Below, one piece after another: positions 44,456 through 52,449 of a stretch of DNA of 64,000 nucleotides. Origin of the DNA: an uncultured Erysipelotrichaceae bacterium (lineage in GTDB: Bacteria > Bacillota_I > Bacilli_A > Erysipelotrichales > Erysipelotrichaceae); NCBI GenBank assembly GCA_900314905.1, contig OMXA01000007.1, positions 27,208 through 91,207 on the forward strand. Direction: 5' to 3'. Position 1 is the first letter of the stretch; each line of letters starts with the position of its first letter. A program made the position numbers and the translations under genes. The notes beneath the pieces are model-generated. The model was not told the origin of the DNA. It saw only the letters and a program-made list of their open reading frames with translations, and searched no databases.

Positions 44456-45028
44456 CGGATCCCTTCTGAAAGCGTGCCATCTTATCCGGCGGGGAATGAA
44501 GTCTCCCTGTGAGAACTCCCGAACTGCTGATAAGCTGATGACTTCTGTGCGGGTTTTCTGCATGGAAAGCATCAGCTTTTCCTTGCGGGTTTCGGAAGAA
44601 AGGGGGAATGAATTGTCATGAGGCTGAGTTTATCACTGCTGCTTCTTGCAATCATCAGAATGTGCATGGTGCTGAGAAAGCAGGATGCATCCTCTGCCGA
44701 ACAGATGAGCCGGGGATTGGGGAAGCTCTCAAATGGCGCTCAGATCTTCCTGTTTGTTCTGCGGATGCAGGCATGGTGATCCTGCTTGCAATCGGACTGC
44801 TGTTCCGCCTGGCTCTGTGCTGATCAGCACGACGTCCCGGAAACTCTGCACGCATGATTGCCCGCTGGGGGAGAAAGCTGTTTCTGAATGGTCCTGAGAA
44901 GCCGGGAATCGCTGAGGATTCGGCAGATTTCCCGTTTCCTGCTCCCCATGGAACTGAACGATGGTATATAATGAAGCTGAAACAAGGGGAGAGCAGCCCC
45001 AATACCATTCAGGAGGCATAATTAAACT
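44456..45028. other. 573-base region between folC and glgC with potential RNA structure
   Basis: The left part (44464-44582) contains several competing stems: CTTATC 44481-44486 with GATAAG 44529-44534, GAAGTC 44498-44503 with GACTTC 44540-44545 (crossing the first), GCTGATG 44534-44540 with CATCAGC 44570-44576, and GGAAAGC 44564-44570 with GCTTTTCC. The middle has a doubtful small ORF. The right end has a TATAAT (44967-44972) and the glgC ribosome site. No named riboswitch class was recognised. Confidence 0.45.
44618..44779 (+). CDS. Doubtful small ORF, 53 residues
   Basis: An ATG preceded by AAGGGGG at a long spacing of about 12 bases opens a 53-codon frame with a hydrophobic start (M-R-L-S-L-S-L-L-L-L-A-I-I) and a second hydrophobic stretch. 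It could be a small membrane peptide. There is no family match I know and a second frame is also open here, so it may be chance. Confidence 0.25.
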   Translation: MRLSLSLLLLAIIRMCMVLRKQDASSAEQMSRGLGKLSNGAQIFLFVLRMQAW

Positions 45029-46162
45029 ATGAGAGCAAACACGATGGTGGCCATGATACTTGCAGGAGGAAGGGGATCACGCCTGCATGAGCTGACCAAG
45101 AAAGTCGCGAAGCCTGCTGTCCATTTCGGCGGCAAGTATCGGATTATTGACTTTCCGCTTAGCAACTGCGCGAACTCTGACATCAAAACAGTCGGCGTGC
45201 TGACTCAGTATGAGTCGGTGCTGCTGAATTCTTACGTGGCAAGAGACCATTACTGGGGACTTGATACCAATGATGGCGGTGTCTATGTGCTTACGCCGCG
45301 TGAGAAGGACGCGCAGAACTTTGAGGTATATCGCGGAACTGCCGACGCAATCACCGCAAACCTGGACTTCCTGGATTCAATGAATCCGGAGTATATCCTT
45401 GTGCTGTCAGGAGATCATATCTACAAGATGAATTATGATAAGATGCTCGACTACCATAAGGAAAAGCAGGCAGATGCGACGATTGCGGTACGTGAAGTGC
45501 CGTTAAAGGAAGCGAGCCGCTTCGGCATCATGAACTGCGACAAGGATGACATGATTGTCGAGTTCGAAGAGAAGCCTGCGCATCCCAAGAGCAATCTGGC
45601 ATCCATGGGAATCTATATCTTTACGTATAAGACGCTGAGAAAGTATCTGGTTGCGGATGCAAAGAATCCTGACAGCAATCATGATTTCGGCAAGGATATC
45701 ATTCCTGGCTATCTGCGCGATAAGAGACGCCTCACGGCGTATCGCTTCAAGGGCTACTGGAAGGATGTAGGAACCGTGGATTCGCTGTGGGAAGCGAACA
45801 TGGACCTGCTGAAAGATAATAATGAACTGGATCTCGGCGATTCCAACTGGAAGATCTATACCGAAGATGTCAATGCGATTCCGCAGTTCATCGGCCCGGA
45901 TGCGGAGATTTCCAACTGCTATATCACGCAGGGAAGCGTTATTCTCGGTGAGGCAAGGAATTCTGTCATCGGCACCAACTGCAGCATCGGCAAGGGTGCC
46001 AAGGTCATTGATTCCGTCATTCAGCCAGGCGCAAGAATCGGCGAGGGTGCAGTGGTAACCCGCTGCATCGTTGCGGATGATGTGGAGATCGCTCCGGGTG
46101 CAGTCGTTGGTGACAAGAACAGCGAGCATATCGAGCTCGTCGCAAGCAAGTTCGTAGAGTAA
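45029..46162 (+). CDS. glgC: Glucose-1-phosphate adenylyltransferase catalytic subunit GlgC
   Basis: A 377-residue ADP-glucose pyrophosphorylase, the first committed step of glycogen synthesis. The nucleotide-binding loop L-A-G-G-R-G-S-R-L is intact, followed by K-P-A-V-x-F-G-G and the glucose 1-phosphate site E-F-E-E-K-P. A C-terminal left-handed beta-helix spans about 290-370. AGGAGG precedes the ATG, and a TATAAT lies about 57 bases upstream. It heads the operon glgC-glgD-glgA. Confidence 0.97.
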   Translation: MRANTMVAMILAGGRGSRLHELTKKVAKPAVHFGGKYRIIDFPLSNCANSDIKTVGVLTQYESVLLNSYVARDHYWGLDTNDGGVYVLTPREKDAQNFEVYRGTADAITANLDFLDSMNPEYILVLSGDHIYKMNYDKMLDYHKEKQADATIAVREVPLKEASRFGIMNCDKDDMIVEFEEKPAHPKSNLASMGIYIFTYKTLRKYLVADAKNPDSNHDFGKDIIPGYLRDKRRLTAYRFKGYWKDVGTVDSLWEANMDLLKDNNELDLGDSNWKIYTEDVNAIPQFIGPDAEISNCYITQGSVILGEARNSVIGTNCSIGKGAKVIDSVIQPGARIGEGAVVTRCIVADDVEIAPGAVVGDKNSEHIELVASKFVE

Positions 46163-46176
46163 GAGGGGGGAAAGAT

Positions 46177-47289
46177 ATGCGCGCACTGGGTATCATCAGT
46201 TTCGAAGACAATACAGCCACCATTCAGGGACTTGGCGACTATCGTCCGGTACCGGCAATTGCATTTATGGGCCGCTATCGGATCATCGACTTCATTCTCA
46301 GCAATATGACCAACAGCGGCATCGATAATGTGCAGGTCTACTGCAAGGAGAAGCCGCGCAACCTGATCGAGCATCTTGGCGATGGCAGCCACTACAATAT
46401 CAATTCCAAACGCGGCAAGCTGCGGATTCTGTATGGAGAGAAGACCTTCTCTTCAGAAGCTTATAACCATGATGTGGCTAACTACATGCTGAACATGCAG
46501 TACATCGAGGAAGATCCGAATCCGTATGTGGTGATTGCTCCGAGCTATTTCGTCTACAGCCTGGATTTCAATGAAGTGCTGAAGCAGCATATCAATTCCA
46601 AGGCAGATGTCACAGTGCTCTATACGGCAACCAGCCGCGGCAAGGAGTCATTCCTCGGCTGCGATACGCTGAACCTGGATAAGGTGAAGACGGTCATGGG
46701 CTTTGAGAAGAACCGCGGCAAGAGAAAGAACATCAACGTTTCGATGGAAGCGTATGTGATGACGAAGAAGCTGTTCATTGAGCTGGTCAAGAAGGCTGCC
46801 GATACTTCCAGCCTGTACTGGTTCAAGGATATTCTTGCAGATTCGGTTTCCGAACTGGATATGAGAGGCTATCAGGTCAGAGGCTATGTGGGCTGCCTGA
46901 ACAATCTGGAAGAGTATTTCCGCATTTCGATGGAGTTGAGAGATTACAAGACTGCTCAGCAGCTGTTCCGTCCAGGCTGGCCGATCTATACGCAGACCAA
47001 TGACTCCTGCCCGACGAAGTACACCGAGAATGCAGAAGTGCATGATTCGGTTGTGGCAAACGGAGCAGTGATTGACGGCAAGGTCGAGAAATCTCTGATC
47101 AGCCGCAATGTCACCATCTGCAAAGGTGCTGAAGTAGAGAACTGCATTATTCTGCCGGGTGCTTATATCGGTGAGAATGCCAAGCTGGATCACGTGGTGG
47201 TAGATAAGTATGCAATTGTCCACCATGTCAAGAAGCTGGCTGGCACGGATGCTGCACCGGTTTATGTGAAACGCAGAGATCGTATCTGA
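46177..47289 (+). CDS. glgD: Glucose-1-phosphate adenylyltransferase regulatory subunit GlgD
   Basis: A 370-residue partner of GlgC, typical of Bacillota. It has the same fold, but the nucleotide loop is lost: where GlgC has G-G-x-G-S-R-L this protein reads F-E-D-N-T-A-T. In characterised pairs GlgD is inactive alone and raises the activity of GlgC in a mixed tetramer. AGGGGGG precedes the ATG, 14 bases after glgC. Confidence 0.96.
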   Translation: MRALGIISFEDNTATIQGLGDYRPVPAIAFMGRYRIIDFILSNMTNSGIDNVQVYCKEKPRNLIEHLGDGSHYNINSKRGKLRILYGEKTFSSEAYNHDVANYMLNMQYIEEDPNPYVVIAPSYFVYSLDFNEVLKQHINSKADVTVLYTATSRGKESFLGCDTLNLDKVKTVMGFEKNRGKRKNINVSMEAYVMTKKLFIELVKKAADTSSLYWFKDILADSVSELDMRGYQVRGYVGCLNNLEEYFRISMELRDYKTAQQLFRPGWPIYTQTNDSCPTKYTENAEVHDSVVANGAVIDGKVEKSLISRNVTICKGAEVENCIILPGAYIGENAKLDHVVVDKYAIVHHVKKLAGTDAAPVYVKRRDRI

Positions 47290-47307
47290 CAGAAGGAGAA
47301 GGATCCA

Positions 47308-48762
47308 ATGGGAAGATCAATTCTATTCGCAGCAGGGGAAGGACTTCCATTCATCAAGACCGGAGGCCTTGCAGATGTCATCGGCAGTCTGCCGAAGGCA
47401 TTGGCGAAGCGCGGGCATGATGTACGGGTAGTGCTGCCGCTCTATAAGAAGATCATCGAGAAATATTACGATCAGCTGGAACGGCTCGGAACCATCCAGG
47501 TCCATTCCGGATGGATTGACCAGCCGGCTACCTATTACAAGGCGGAAGTGGACGGAGTTGTCTATTATTTCATCGAGCACCAGGGATACTTTGAGCGCGA
47601 TGGCCTGTATGGATATGAAGATGACGGTGAGCGGTTTGCATTCTTCCAGCGGGCAGCTCTGGACATGATCTATTTCATCAACTGGTGGCCGAACATCATT
47701 CATTCCAATGACTGGCAGACCGGCATGATTCCGCTGCTCTGCCATGCATGCTACGCGGATGATCCTCGCTATCAGGCAATCAAGCATGTCTATACGATCC
47801 ATAATCTTGCCTTCCAGGGAAATTTCGGAGTGGACATGCTGCCAAGCTGCCTTGGCCTGGACTACTATTACTTCGATAATGGTTCCATCAAGTTCGACAG
47901 CGGCATTTCTTTCATGAAAGCAGGCATCGTCTATGCAGACAAGATCACAACCGTTTCGCCGACTTATGCCAATGAGATTCTCTCAGAGTCTTATGGCGAA
48001 CGCATGGATTCCATCCTGAGATACCGCAGAGAAGATCTCTGGGGCATCGTCAACGGAATCGATACGACCGTCTGGAATCCGAAGACCGATCCTCGTCTGA
48101 CCAAGAATTATGATCTGCGTACCTATGTGTCGGGCAAGAAGGCAAATAAACTTGCATTGCAGGAAGAACTCGGGCTGAAGGTCACCAATGATGTCTGCGT
48201 CATCGGGCTTGTCTCTCGTCTGACGAACCAGAAAGGGGTCTATCTTATCACTGAGAAGCTCCGTGAGATTCTGGATATGGACGTTCAGTTCGTGGTACTG
48301 GGTACTGGCGAACAGAATGCAGAGAATGCGTTCAAGTGGATGGAAAGCGAATACAAGGGCAAGGCTGTCTACTATTGCGGCTATAACGAAGATCTTGCCC
48401 ATCGCATCTATGCCGGTGCGGATCTGTTCCTGATGCCTTCGCTCTATGAGCCTTGCGGCATCGGTCAGCTGATCGCCATGCATTACGGCACGCTGCCATT
48501 AGTTCGTGAAACCGGCGGCCTCAAGGATACGGTTCATCCGTATAACCAGTACACCGGCGAGGGCAACGGCTTCAGCTTCTGGGCGGCAAATGCCGATGAC
48601 ATGGTCTATACGCTGCATTGGGCAGTCGAACAGTACTACAATAACAAGCCAGGCTGGAAGGGCCTCATCAAGAGTGCCATGACCACGGATGTCAGCTGGG
48701 AACAGTCTGCTGGCATCTATGAAGAACTGTATTATCAGCTCTGCAACTGGCCAGATAACTGA
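47308..48762 (+). CDS. glgA: Glycogen synthase GlgA (ADP-glucose)
   Basis: A 484-residue GT5 glycosyltransferase that extends alpha-1,4-glucan from ADP-glucose. The N-terminal K-T-G-G-L-A-D-V loop, the H-N-L-A-F-Q-G segment and the C-terminal S-L-Y-E-P-C-G-I-G-Q motif (catalytic Glu) are clear. It follows glgD by 18 bases and ends the operon at a strong terminator. Confidence 0.97.
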   Translation: MGRSILFAAGEGLPFIKTGGLADVIGSLPKALAKRGHDVRVVLPLYKKIIEKYYDQLERLGTIQVHSGWIDQPATYYKAEVDGVVYYFIEHQGYFERDGLYGYEDDGERFAFFQRAALDMIYFINWWPNIIHSNDWQTGMIPLLCHACYADDPRYQAIKHVYTIHNLAFQGNFGVDMLPSCLGLDYYYFDNGSIKFDSGISFMKAGIVYADKITTVSPTYANEILSESYGERMDSILRYRREDLWGIVNGIDTTVWNPKTDPRLTKNYDLRTYVSGKKANKLALQEELGLKVTNDVCVIGLVSRLTNQKGVYLITEKLREILDMDVQFVVLGTGEQNAENAFKWMESEYKGKAVYYCGYNEDLAHRIYAGADLFLMPSLYEPCGIGQLIAMHYGTLPLVRETGGLKDTVHPYNQYTGEGNGFSFWAANADDMVYTLHWAVEQYYNNKPGWKGLIKSAMTTDVSWEQSAGIYEELYYQLCNWPDN

Positions 48763-48768
48763 GAAGTA

Positions 48769-48795
48769 AAAAAAGGTCACCGAATGACCTTTTTT
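48769..48795. terminator. Bidirectional terminator between glgA and minus-strand lipoprotein gene
   Basis: An 11-bp perfect stem (48769-48779 with 48785-48795) flanked by A and T runs. The stop codon of the minus-strand gene is embedded in it. Confidence 0.92.
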
Positions 48796-49330
48796 AATAA
48801 CTCATATTCTTGACTTCATATGCAACAAGATCGGCAGCGTTTGAAGTAACCTGTTCCATGAGTTCCGTGTAAGCAGAGTCTTCTGTCGCATACAGGTGAC
48901 GAGTGCCATCTGATATTGTCTTGAGACCGCTTTGGTAGAAATAGACGATCTTTCCATCTTCCGGCTGTACCATATAAACGAGATCGGATTGCGTGAATTC
49001 GATATCCGTTTCTGTGAAGGAGAAGGAAGTGATCTCTTTCTGAAGCAGTTCAATGTTGGTGGTGCCGGCCAGTTCAGACATCTTTAACCATTCCTGAACT
49101 GCCTCTGATTCGTCCACTGGTGATTGATTGCTCAGCCATCCGGTGGAGTAAGAGCGAGGTTTTCCATTGGCAGTGATGGTCAGGGGAAGTTCATACTGCA
49201 TCTCTAAAACATCATTCTTCAGAAATGCAGATACTGCCTCATCTGACTCAATCAGACTGGGAGAAGAAGTACATCCTGAAAGCAGGAACAGGGGAATCAC
49301 AATCATGGCAGTTCTCTGAATCAATTTCAT
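48794..49330 (-). CDS. Lipoprotein of unknown function
   Basis: A 178-residue predicted lipoprotein with the lipobox L-L-S-G-C (Cys20). The mature part is acidic with alternating helices and strands and carries no domain I recognise. On the minus strand AAGGAGG precedes the ATG at 49330. It is the last of three minus-strand genes (small membrane protein and a damaged lipoprotein gene lie upstream), all exported or membrane-bound, so this looks like an accessory cell-surface cluster. Confidence 0.75.
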   Translation of the reverse strand: MKLIQRTAMIVIPLFLLSGCTSSPSLIESDEAVSAFLKNDVLEMQYELPLTITANGKPRSYSTGWLSNQSPVDESEAVQEWLKMSELAGTTNIELLQKEITSFSFTETDIEFTQSDLVYMVQPEDGKIVYFYQSGLKTISDGTRHLYATEDSAYTELMEQVTSNAADLVAYEVKNMSY

Positions 49331-49351
49331 AGGTCCTCCTTGCATGCATGA

Positions 49352-49531
49352 TTACAGCGATGACTTATGCCTCATCGAAGAAGCGGTATATCGGATAACA
49401 ATCGGGCAGAGGAATGCGGTAACGCCGATTCTGATTGCTGAAACCAGTCCTTCTGCCGCCAGATAGACCAGAAAGAAGATCATAGCAATCATTAGCGACT
49501 GAATCAGTACGGTATACTTTCTGATTTTCAT
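49352..49531 (-). CDS. Small membrane protein, 59 residues
   Basis: A basic start (M-K-I-R-K-Y) leads to two hydrophobic helices (about 8-26 and 29-47) and a basic tail R-H-K. AAGGAAGAAC precedes the ATG at 49531. It lies 21 bases before the lipoprotein gene on the same strand and may be co-transcribed. No family known to me. Confidence 0.55.
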   Translation of the reverse strand: MKIRKYTVLIQSLMIAMIFFLVYLAAEGLVSAIRIGVTAFLCPIVIRYTASSMRHKSSL

Positions 49532-49681
49532 AAAGTTCTTCCTTTCTGTTCTGTGAAGTTTGTTTTCAGTGAGGAACATTCATGCATAATAAATGCTCTG
49601 ATGAGATGAATTCCTCACTTCAGAATAATGAATTCATTCTGATGAAGAACTTCAACTTCCTGTTTCTCTTCATCGGAAACA

Positions 49682-50299
49682 TCAGCAGATCCCATCTGAG
49701 GTATTGCAAAGCACATAGTTCTGAAAATCCACCCCATCAATCGATGCATAGTTCCAGTTGTACCAGTACAACCCATATCTGCTATCTGACTTCTGAAGCG
49801 GATTAGCAATTTCCCGGTTGAATTTCAGAGCAAGGTAAATCCGATCTCCTTCCTCTGCCTTTTCTCCGGTAATCCGCAATTCAAGATCCAGGAGCGGTGA
49901 CAGAACTTCGACTGATACAGAATCATCAGACTCTGTATCTCGGAAGGTAAACCAGGAATACCCATCTTCCGACGAAAGGTATTCTGCCTGGATCTGACCA
50001 GGAAACCTGGTAACTTCTGCCTCTGGTTCAGTATGGTGAATATAAGTCGGTGAGATTGCACTTTCATCGACAGCGGTATAGATGATTCCAGTATCGGCAT
50101 CCGTATAAGAAGTCGGTTCAGGAACAGATGTTTCTGAAGACGAGGATTCTGGTACTTCTGCAGTTCCAGAAGGAACTGCAGTGCTTTCTGATGTGGATTC
50201 CAGAGATGGAGATGGACTGCTGGAAACCTCTGCTGGTGAAGAACAAGAAGTAAGCAATAAAGAACTGAAAACCAGTATGATACTGAGAGAATTTCACAT
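49682..50299 (-). pseudogene. Lipoprotein gene with a stop at codon 2
   Basis: On the minus strand AAGGAAGG lies seven bases before ATG (50299-50297), and the very next codon is TGA (50296-50294). The same frame then continues for over 200 codons. Ignoring the stop, it would be a lipoprotein: N-S-L-S-I-I-L-V-F-S-S-L-L-L-L-T-S-C with the lipid cysteine at codon 19, a Ser/Pro/Glu-rich linker and a C-terminal beta-rich domain. A TTG at 50257 is the next possible start, but it would keep only four residues before the cysteine. A C-to-T change in CGA would explain the TGA. The reading frame shows no other damage. Confidence 0.65.
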
Positions 50300-50349
50300 G
50301 GCAATGCCTTCCTTTATCACTAACCTAGCAGAAAATCTGATTGGAAACA

Positions 50350-50790
50350 ATGACTGAGCGAACATTTTATCTAAAGGTTTTCTTAAGTTTCAGCAATTTC
50401 ATTTTCGTATGCCCGGCAAAATATCGTCGCGTCGTCATAGACAAAAATATCGACGAATCAATTAAGCAAATATGCGCAGGCATCGAACTTAGGTACGAAT
50501 GGATCGAGTTACTGGAAATCGGGACTGATAAAGATCATGTGCATTTTCTGATACAGTCGACACCAGATCATAGTCCAAGCGAGATCATTCGTACCGTAAA
50601 AAGTTTGATTGCCAGGCGCATATTTGCTGAACACCCTGAAGTTAAGAAACAGTTATGGGGAGGAGAATTCTGGAGAGACGGATATTGTGTCTCAGCGGTT
50701 GGTAAGAATACCAGCGAAAACACGGTCCGAGAATGCGTGAAGAATCAAGGTACACAAGATTCATACAGACAGCTTTACTTCAAGTTCTGA
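50350..50790 (+). pseudogene. IS200/IS605 Y1 transposase TnpA, catalytic Tyr replaced by Cys
   Basis: A 146-residue single-strand transposase of the HUH/Y1 family. The HUH pair is intact (H63-V-H65 in D-H-V-H-F-L-I), and A-K-Y-R-R-V-V-I near the N-terminus and W-R-D-G-Y later are typical. In the last helix, where active enzymes have E-Y-x-x-N-Q, this copy reads E-C129-V-K-N-Q. A single A-to-G change (TAC to TGC) would do this. Without the tyrosine it cannot cut DNA in the normal way. No tnpB follows; a folded structure does. There is no good ribosome site; the ATG at 50350 fits the family start. Confidence 0.8.
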
Positions 50791-50809
50791 TCGCCGCAGG
50801 ACGAAGATA

Positions 50810-50872
50810 CCCCGGGCCGGAAGGCTTGCCTTCCGGGCAAGCGCCAGTGGACGCTTGAGGCTTGTCCCGGGG
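50810..50872 (+). repeat. Nested palindrome forming a three-way junction after tnpA
   Basis: CCCCGGG (50810-50816) pairs with CCCGGGG (50866-50872). Inside are two hairpins: a 9-bp perfect one (50817-50825 with 50828-50836) and a 6-bp one (50838-50843 with 50852-50857). It lies 20 bases after tnpA, where IS200/IS605 elements carry the right-end structure. Confidence 0.75.
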
Positions 50873-50980
50873 AAATTCATTGATGTAACTACTTAATATT
50901 ATTAATTGATTTGGAACATCAGAATTTGGGTATAAGGATATAGTTATTGCAGCAATCTGACATTCCATAATCTTTAACTG

Positions 50981-51388
50981 CTAATTGTTTAAGGCAACTG
51001 AGCAATAAGTGGCATTTGTATTCTCAGAGGTGTAACTATCCGTATACCCGCCTTCTAATGCAAAATCATATCCGATTCCAGTAATGTCATAATATACTAC
51101 TTTTACACTATATCCACTAAGCCAGCCGTTACTTCCAAAACTTCCAAACTTATATTCTGTTCTTGCTATTCTATACGGAACTTTCACTGTTCCACGCAAT
51201 TCTCTTGCATAATTTCCGTTTCCACTAGCGCAAAAAGCAGAAATTAACGTGTCGCTCATGACAATCATTGGCTCATCAGGATTAATTGGATTTTCGGGAA
51301 CGTCTGTTTCATATGCTGATACAGGAAGCAGTGATGTTCCAAGAACAAGTGCAGCGACAGAAATCATTTTTAACAAATGTTTAATCAT
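50981..51388 (-). CDS. Small secreted protein of unknown function
   Basis: A 135-residue protein with a clear signal peptide (M-I-K-H-L-L-K ... cleavage after V-S-A near residue 25). The mature part (about 110 residues) is beta-rich, Tyr/Gly/Ser-rich, and has two cysteines that could form a disulfide. GGAGGAC precedes the ATG at 51388. It lies in the AT-rich block next to, and divergent from, the agr-like operon, so it could be a target of that system (inference). Its overall design recalls the damaged secreted protein at 19.3 kb, but the sequences are only loosely alike. Confidence 0.7.
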   Translation of the reverse strand: MIKHLLKMISVAALVLGTSLLPVSAYETDVPENPINPDEPMIVMSDTLISAFCASGNGNYARELRGTVKVPYRIARTEYKFGSFGSNGWLSGYSVKVVYYDITGIGYDFALEGGYTDSYTSENTNATYCSVALNN

Positions 51389-51803
51389 ATTGTCCTCCGT
51401 TCATCTTTTAATAAAAACAATAATCAAATAGAGTGAGTGATAAAAAGAATAAACGCTTCTCAACAAATTCCTGGTTTCCGCATTTTCCCCTCCTTTTCAT
51501 GATTACCGATGCAACCGGAATTGAAATTTCAAAACTCCGAAAATTTCCTAATTGCAAAATAAATTACTTACCAAAAACTTACAAATCAATCGTGAAAAAT
51601 TGAAGAGATTCAAGGAAATTAATCATGATGTATTAAACGTGAGAGGTGTTTATTGCTCAATATATTGAGATTTATTTGATATAAACCATGAGCAGAACAA
51701 CAACCATAATAAATTTTTCCGAGATTAACAAAAAAATGGATAATTTTCTTCATCACATAATTATCCCATAAATATGTAGATGGTTAAGCTTTAAATTAGA
51801 ATT

Positions 51804-51833
51804 CGTGAAAAAACGGCTTTCAAGCGTGAAAAA
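51804..51833 (+). promoter_or_regulatory. Direct repeat, probable LytTR response regulator site
   Basis: CGTGAAAAA at 51804-51812 and again, exactly, at 51825-51833. The 12-base gap (21-base period) is the spacing of AgrA/LytTR sites. The repeat ends 14 bases before the -35 of agrB. Confidence 0.75.
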
Positions 51834-51847
51834 TATAAATTGTATTT

Positions 51848-51875
51848 TTGACACCATCTATTAATTTGCTATGAT
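51848..51875 (+). promoter_or_regulatory. Promoter of the agr-like operon
   Basis: TTGACA (51848-51853), a 16-base spacer and TATGAT (51870-51875) with TG just upstream. The predicted start of transcription falls on or next to the agrB ATG at 51883. Confidence 0.75.
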
Positions 51876-51882
51876 TTTTAAC

Positions 51883-52449
51883 ATGAATGGCAAAGGACAT
51901 GATTTCTCGGGATTTAATAATGAGGAAAAAATGTATTTTCTGTATGGTGTGTATTCTGCAGTTTATGATTTTTTGGATTTTTTACCTGTTATTCTAATTG
52001 GAATTTTTTTGCTCCATGATCTTAGCTCTGCACTGACATTTATCATTGTGCTTTCTATATTAAGACAATATACTGGTGGCATTCATGCAAGTACAGTTTT
52101 TGGATGCGTAATTTCGTACTGTTTAGTTTACATTGCATATTATCAATTAAGTGAAATTTTTATGAGTTATTCTGAAATATATTTGATTGCTGTTTGCTGC
52201 GGTGAATATCAATTAGTTACAACTCCCACAATGAACAAGAATAAGCCAATGACAGATAAACAATTGCAGATATGTGGGGAGAAAGCTAGAGGTGTATTAT
52301 CTTTATTATTGATACTGATGCTGATTTCTTATTTTTGGTTTCCCACGTTTTCAGTTAGAATTGCAATGATTATTATTACCAATTTTCTCCTGATAATTGC
52401 TCAGCGGGTGGCAAATTATGAAAGTGATAAAGATTTCAATTCTAGATGA
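51883..52449 (+). CDS. agrB: AgrB-like autoinducer peptide-processing membrane protease
   Basis: A 188-residue membrane protein of the AgrB family, which in known systems cleaves the precursor AgrD and helps form and export a cyclic thiolactone or lactone peptide. The catalytic pair is H68 and C75 in G-G-I-H-A-S-T-V-F-G-C, with the family spacing of seven. Five or six helices are predicted. The ATG at 51871 lies within the -10 TATGAT, so the start is taken as 51883; a later ATG at 51931 has GAGG upstream but would cut into the conserved N-terminus. It overlaps the regulator gene by 32 bases. No agrD was found. Codon use is AT-rich, unlike most of the window. Confidence 0.88.
   Translation: MNGKGHDFSGFNNEEKMYFLYGVYSAVYDFLDFLPVILIGIFLLHDLSSALTFIIVLSILRQYTGGIHASTVFGCVISYCLVYIAYYQLSEIFMSYSEIYLIAVCCGEYQLVTTPTMNKNKPMTDKQLQICGEKARGVLSLLLILMLISYFWFPTFSVRIAMIIITNFLLIIAQRVANYESDKDFNSR

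Larger units (their letters stand above)
51389..51882. other. AT-rich divergent control region of the agr-like island
   Basis: A 494-base AT-rich gap between the minus-strand secreted protein and agrB. It holds a LytTR-type direct repeat and a promoter at its right end. A single CGTGAAAAA also occurs at 51591-51599. I searched both strands for a 40-50 codon agrD-like gene and saw none; short frames of 7-29 codons exist but none has the Cys and C-terminal pattern of AgrD. Confidence 0.6.

Noticed and set aside
44464-44582. Cobalamin, FMN, TPP or THF riboswitch
   Set aside because: The GGGGAAT and AACTG pieces recall a cobalamin riboswitch, but the conserved core boxes of these classes are not present in order.
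49682-50299. UGA read as an amino acid in the lipoprotein gene
   Set aside because: TGA is used as the normal stop in many genes here (for example ahpC, ftsX, uvrB, dnaB), so general recoding is excluded.
51430-51520. Minus-strand frames of 7 and 29 codons near AAGGAGGGG as small peptide genes
   Set aside because: The ribosome site leads only to a 7-codon frame; the 29-codon frame starts before that site. No AgrD pattern in either.
51641-51679. Short peptide frame after GAGAGGTG (TTG start, 8 codons) as an agrD candidate
   Set aside because: Too short, no cysteine or serine for ring formation and no AgrD-like C-terminus.
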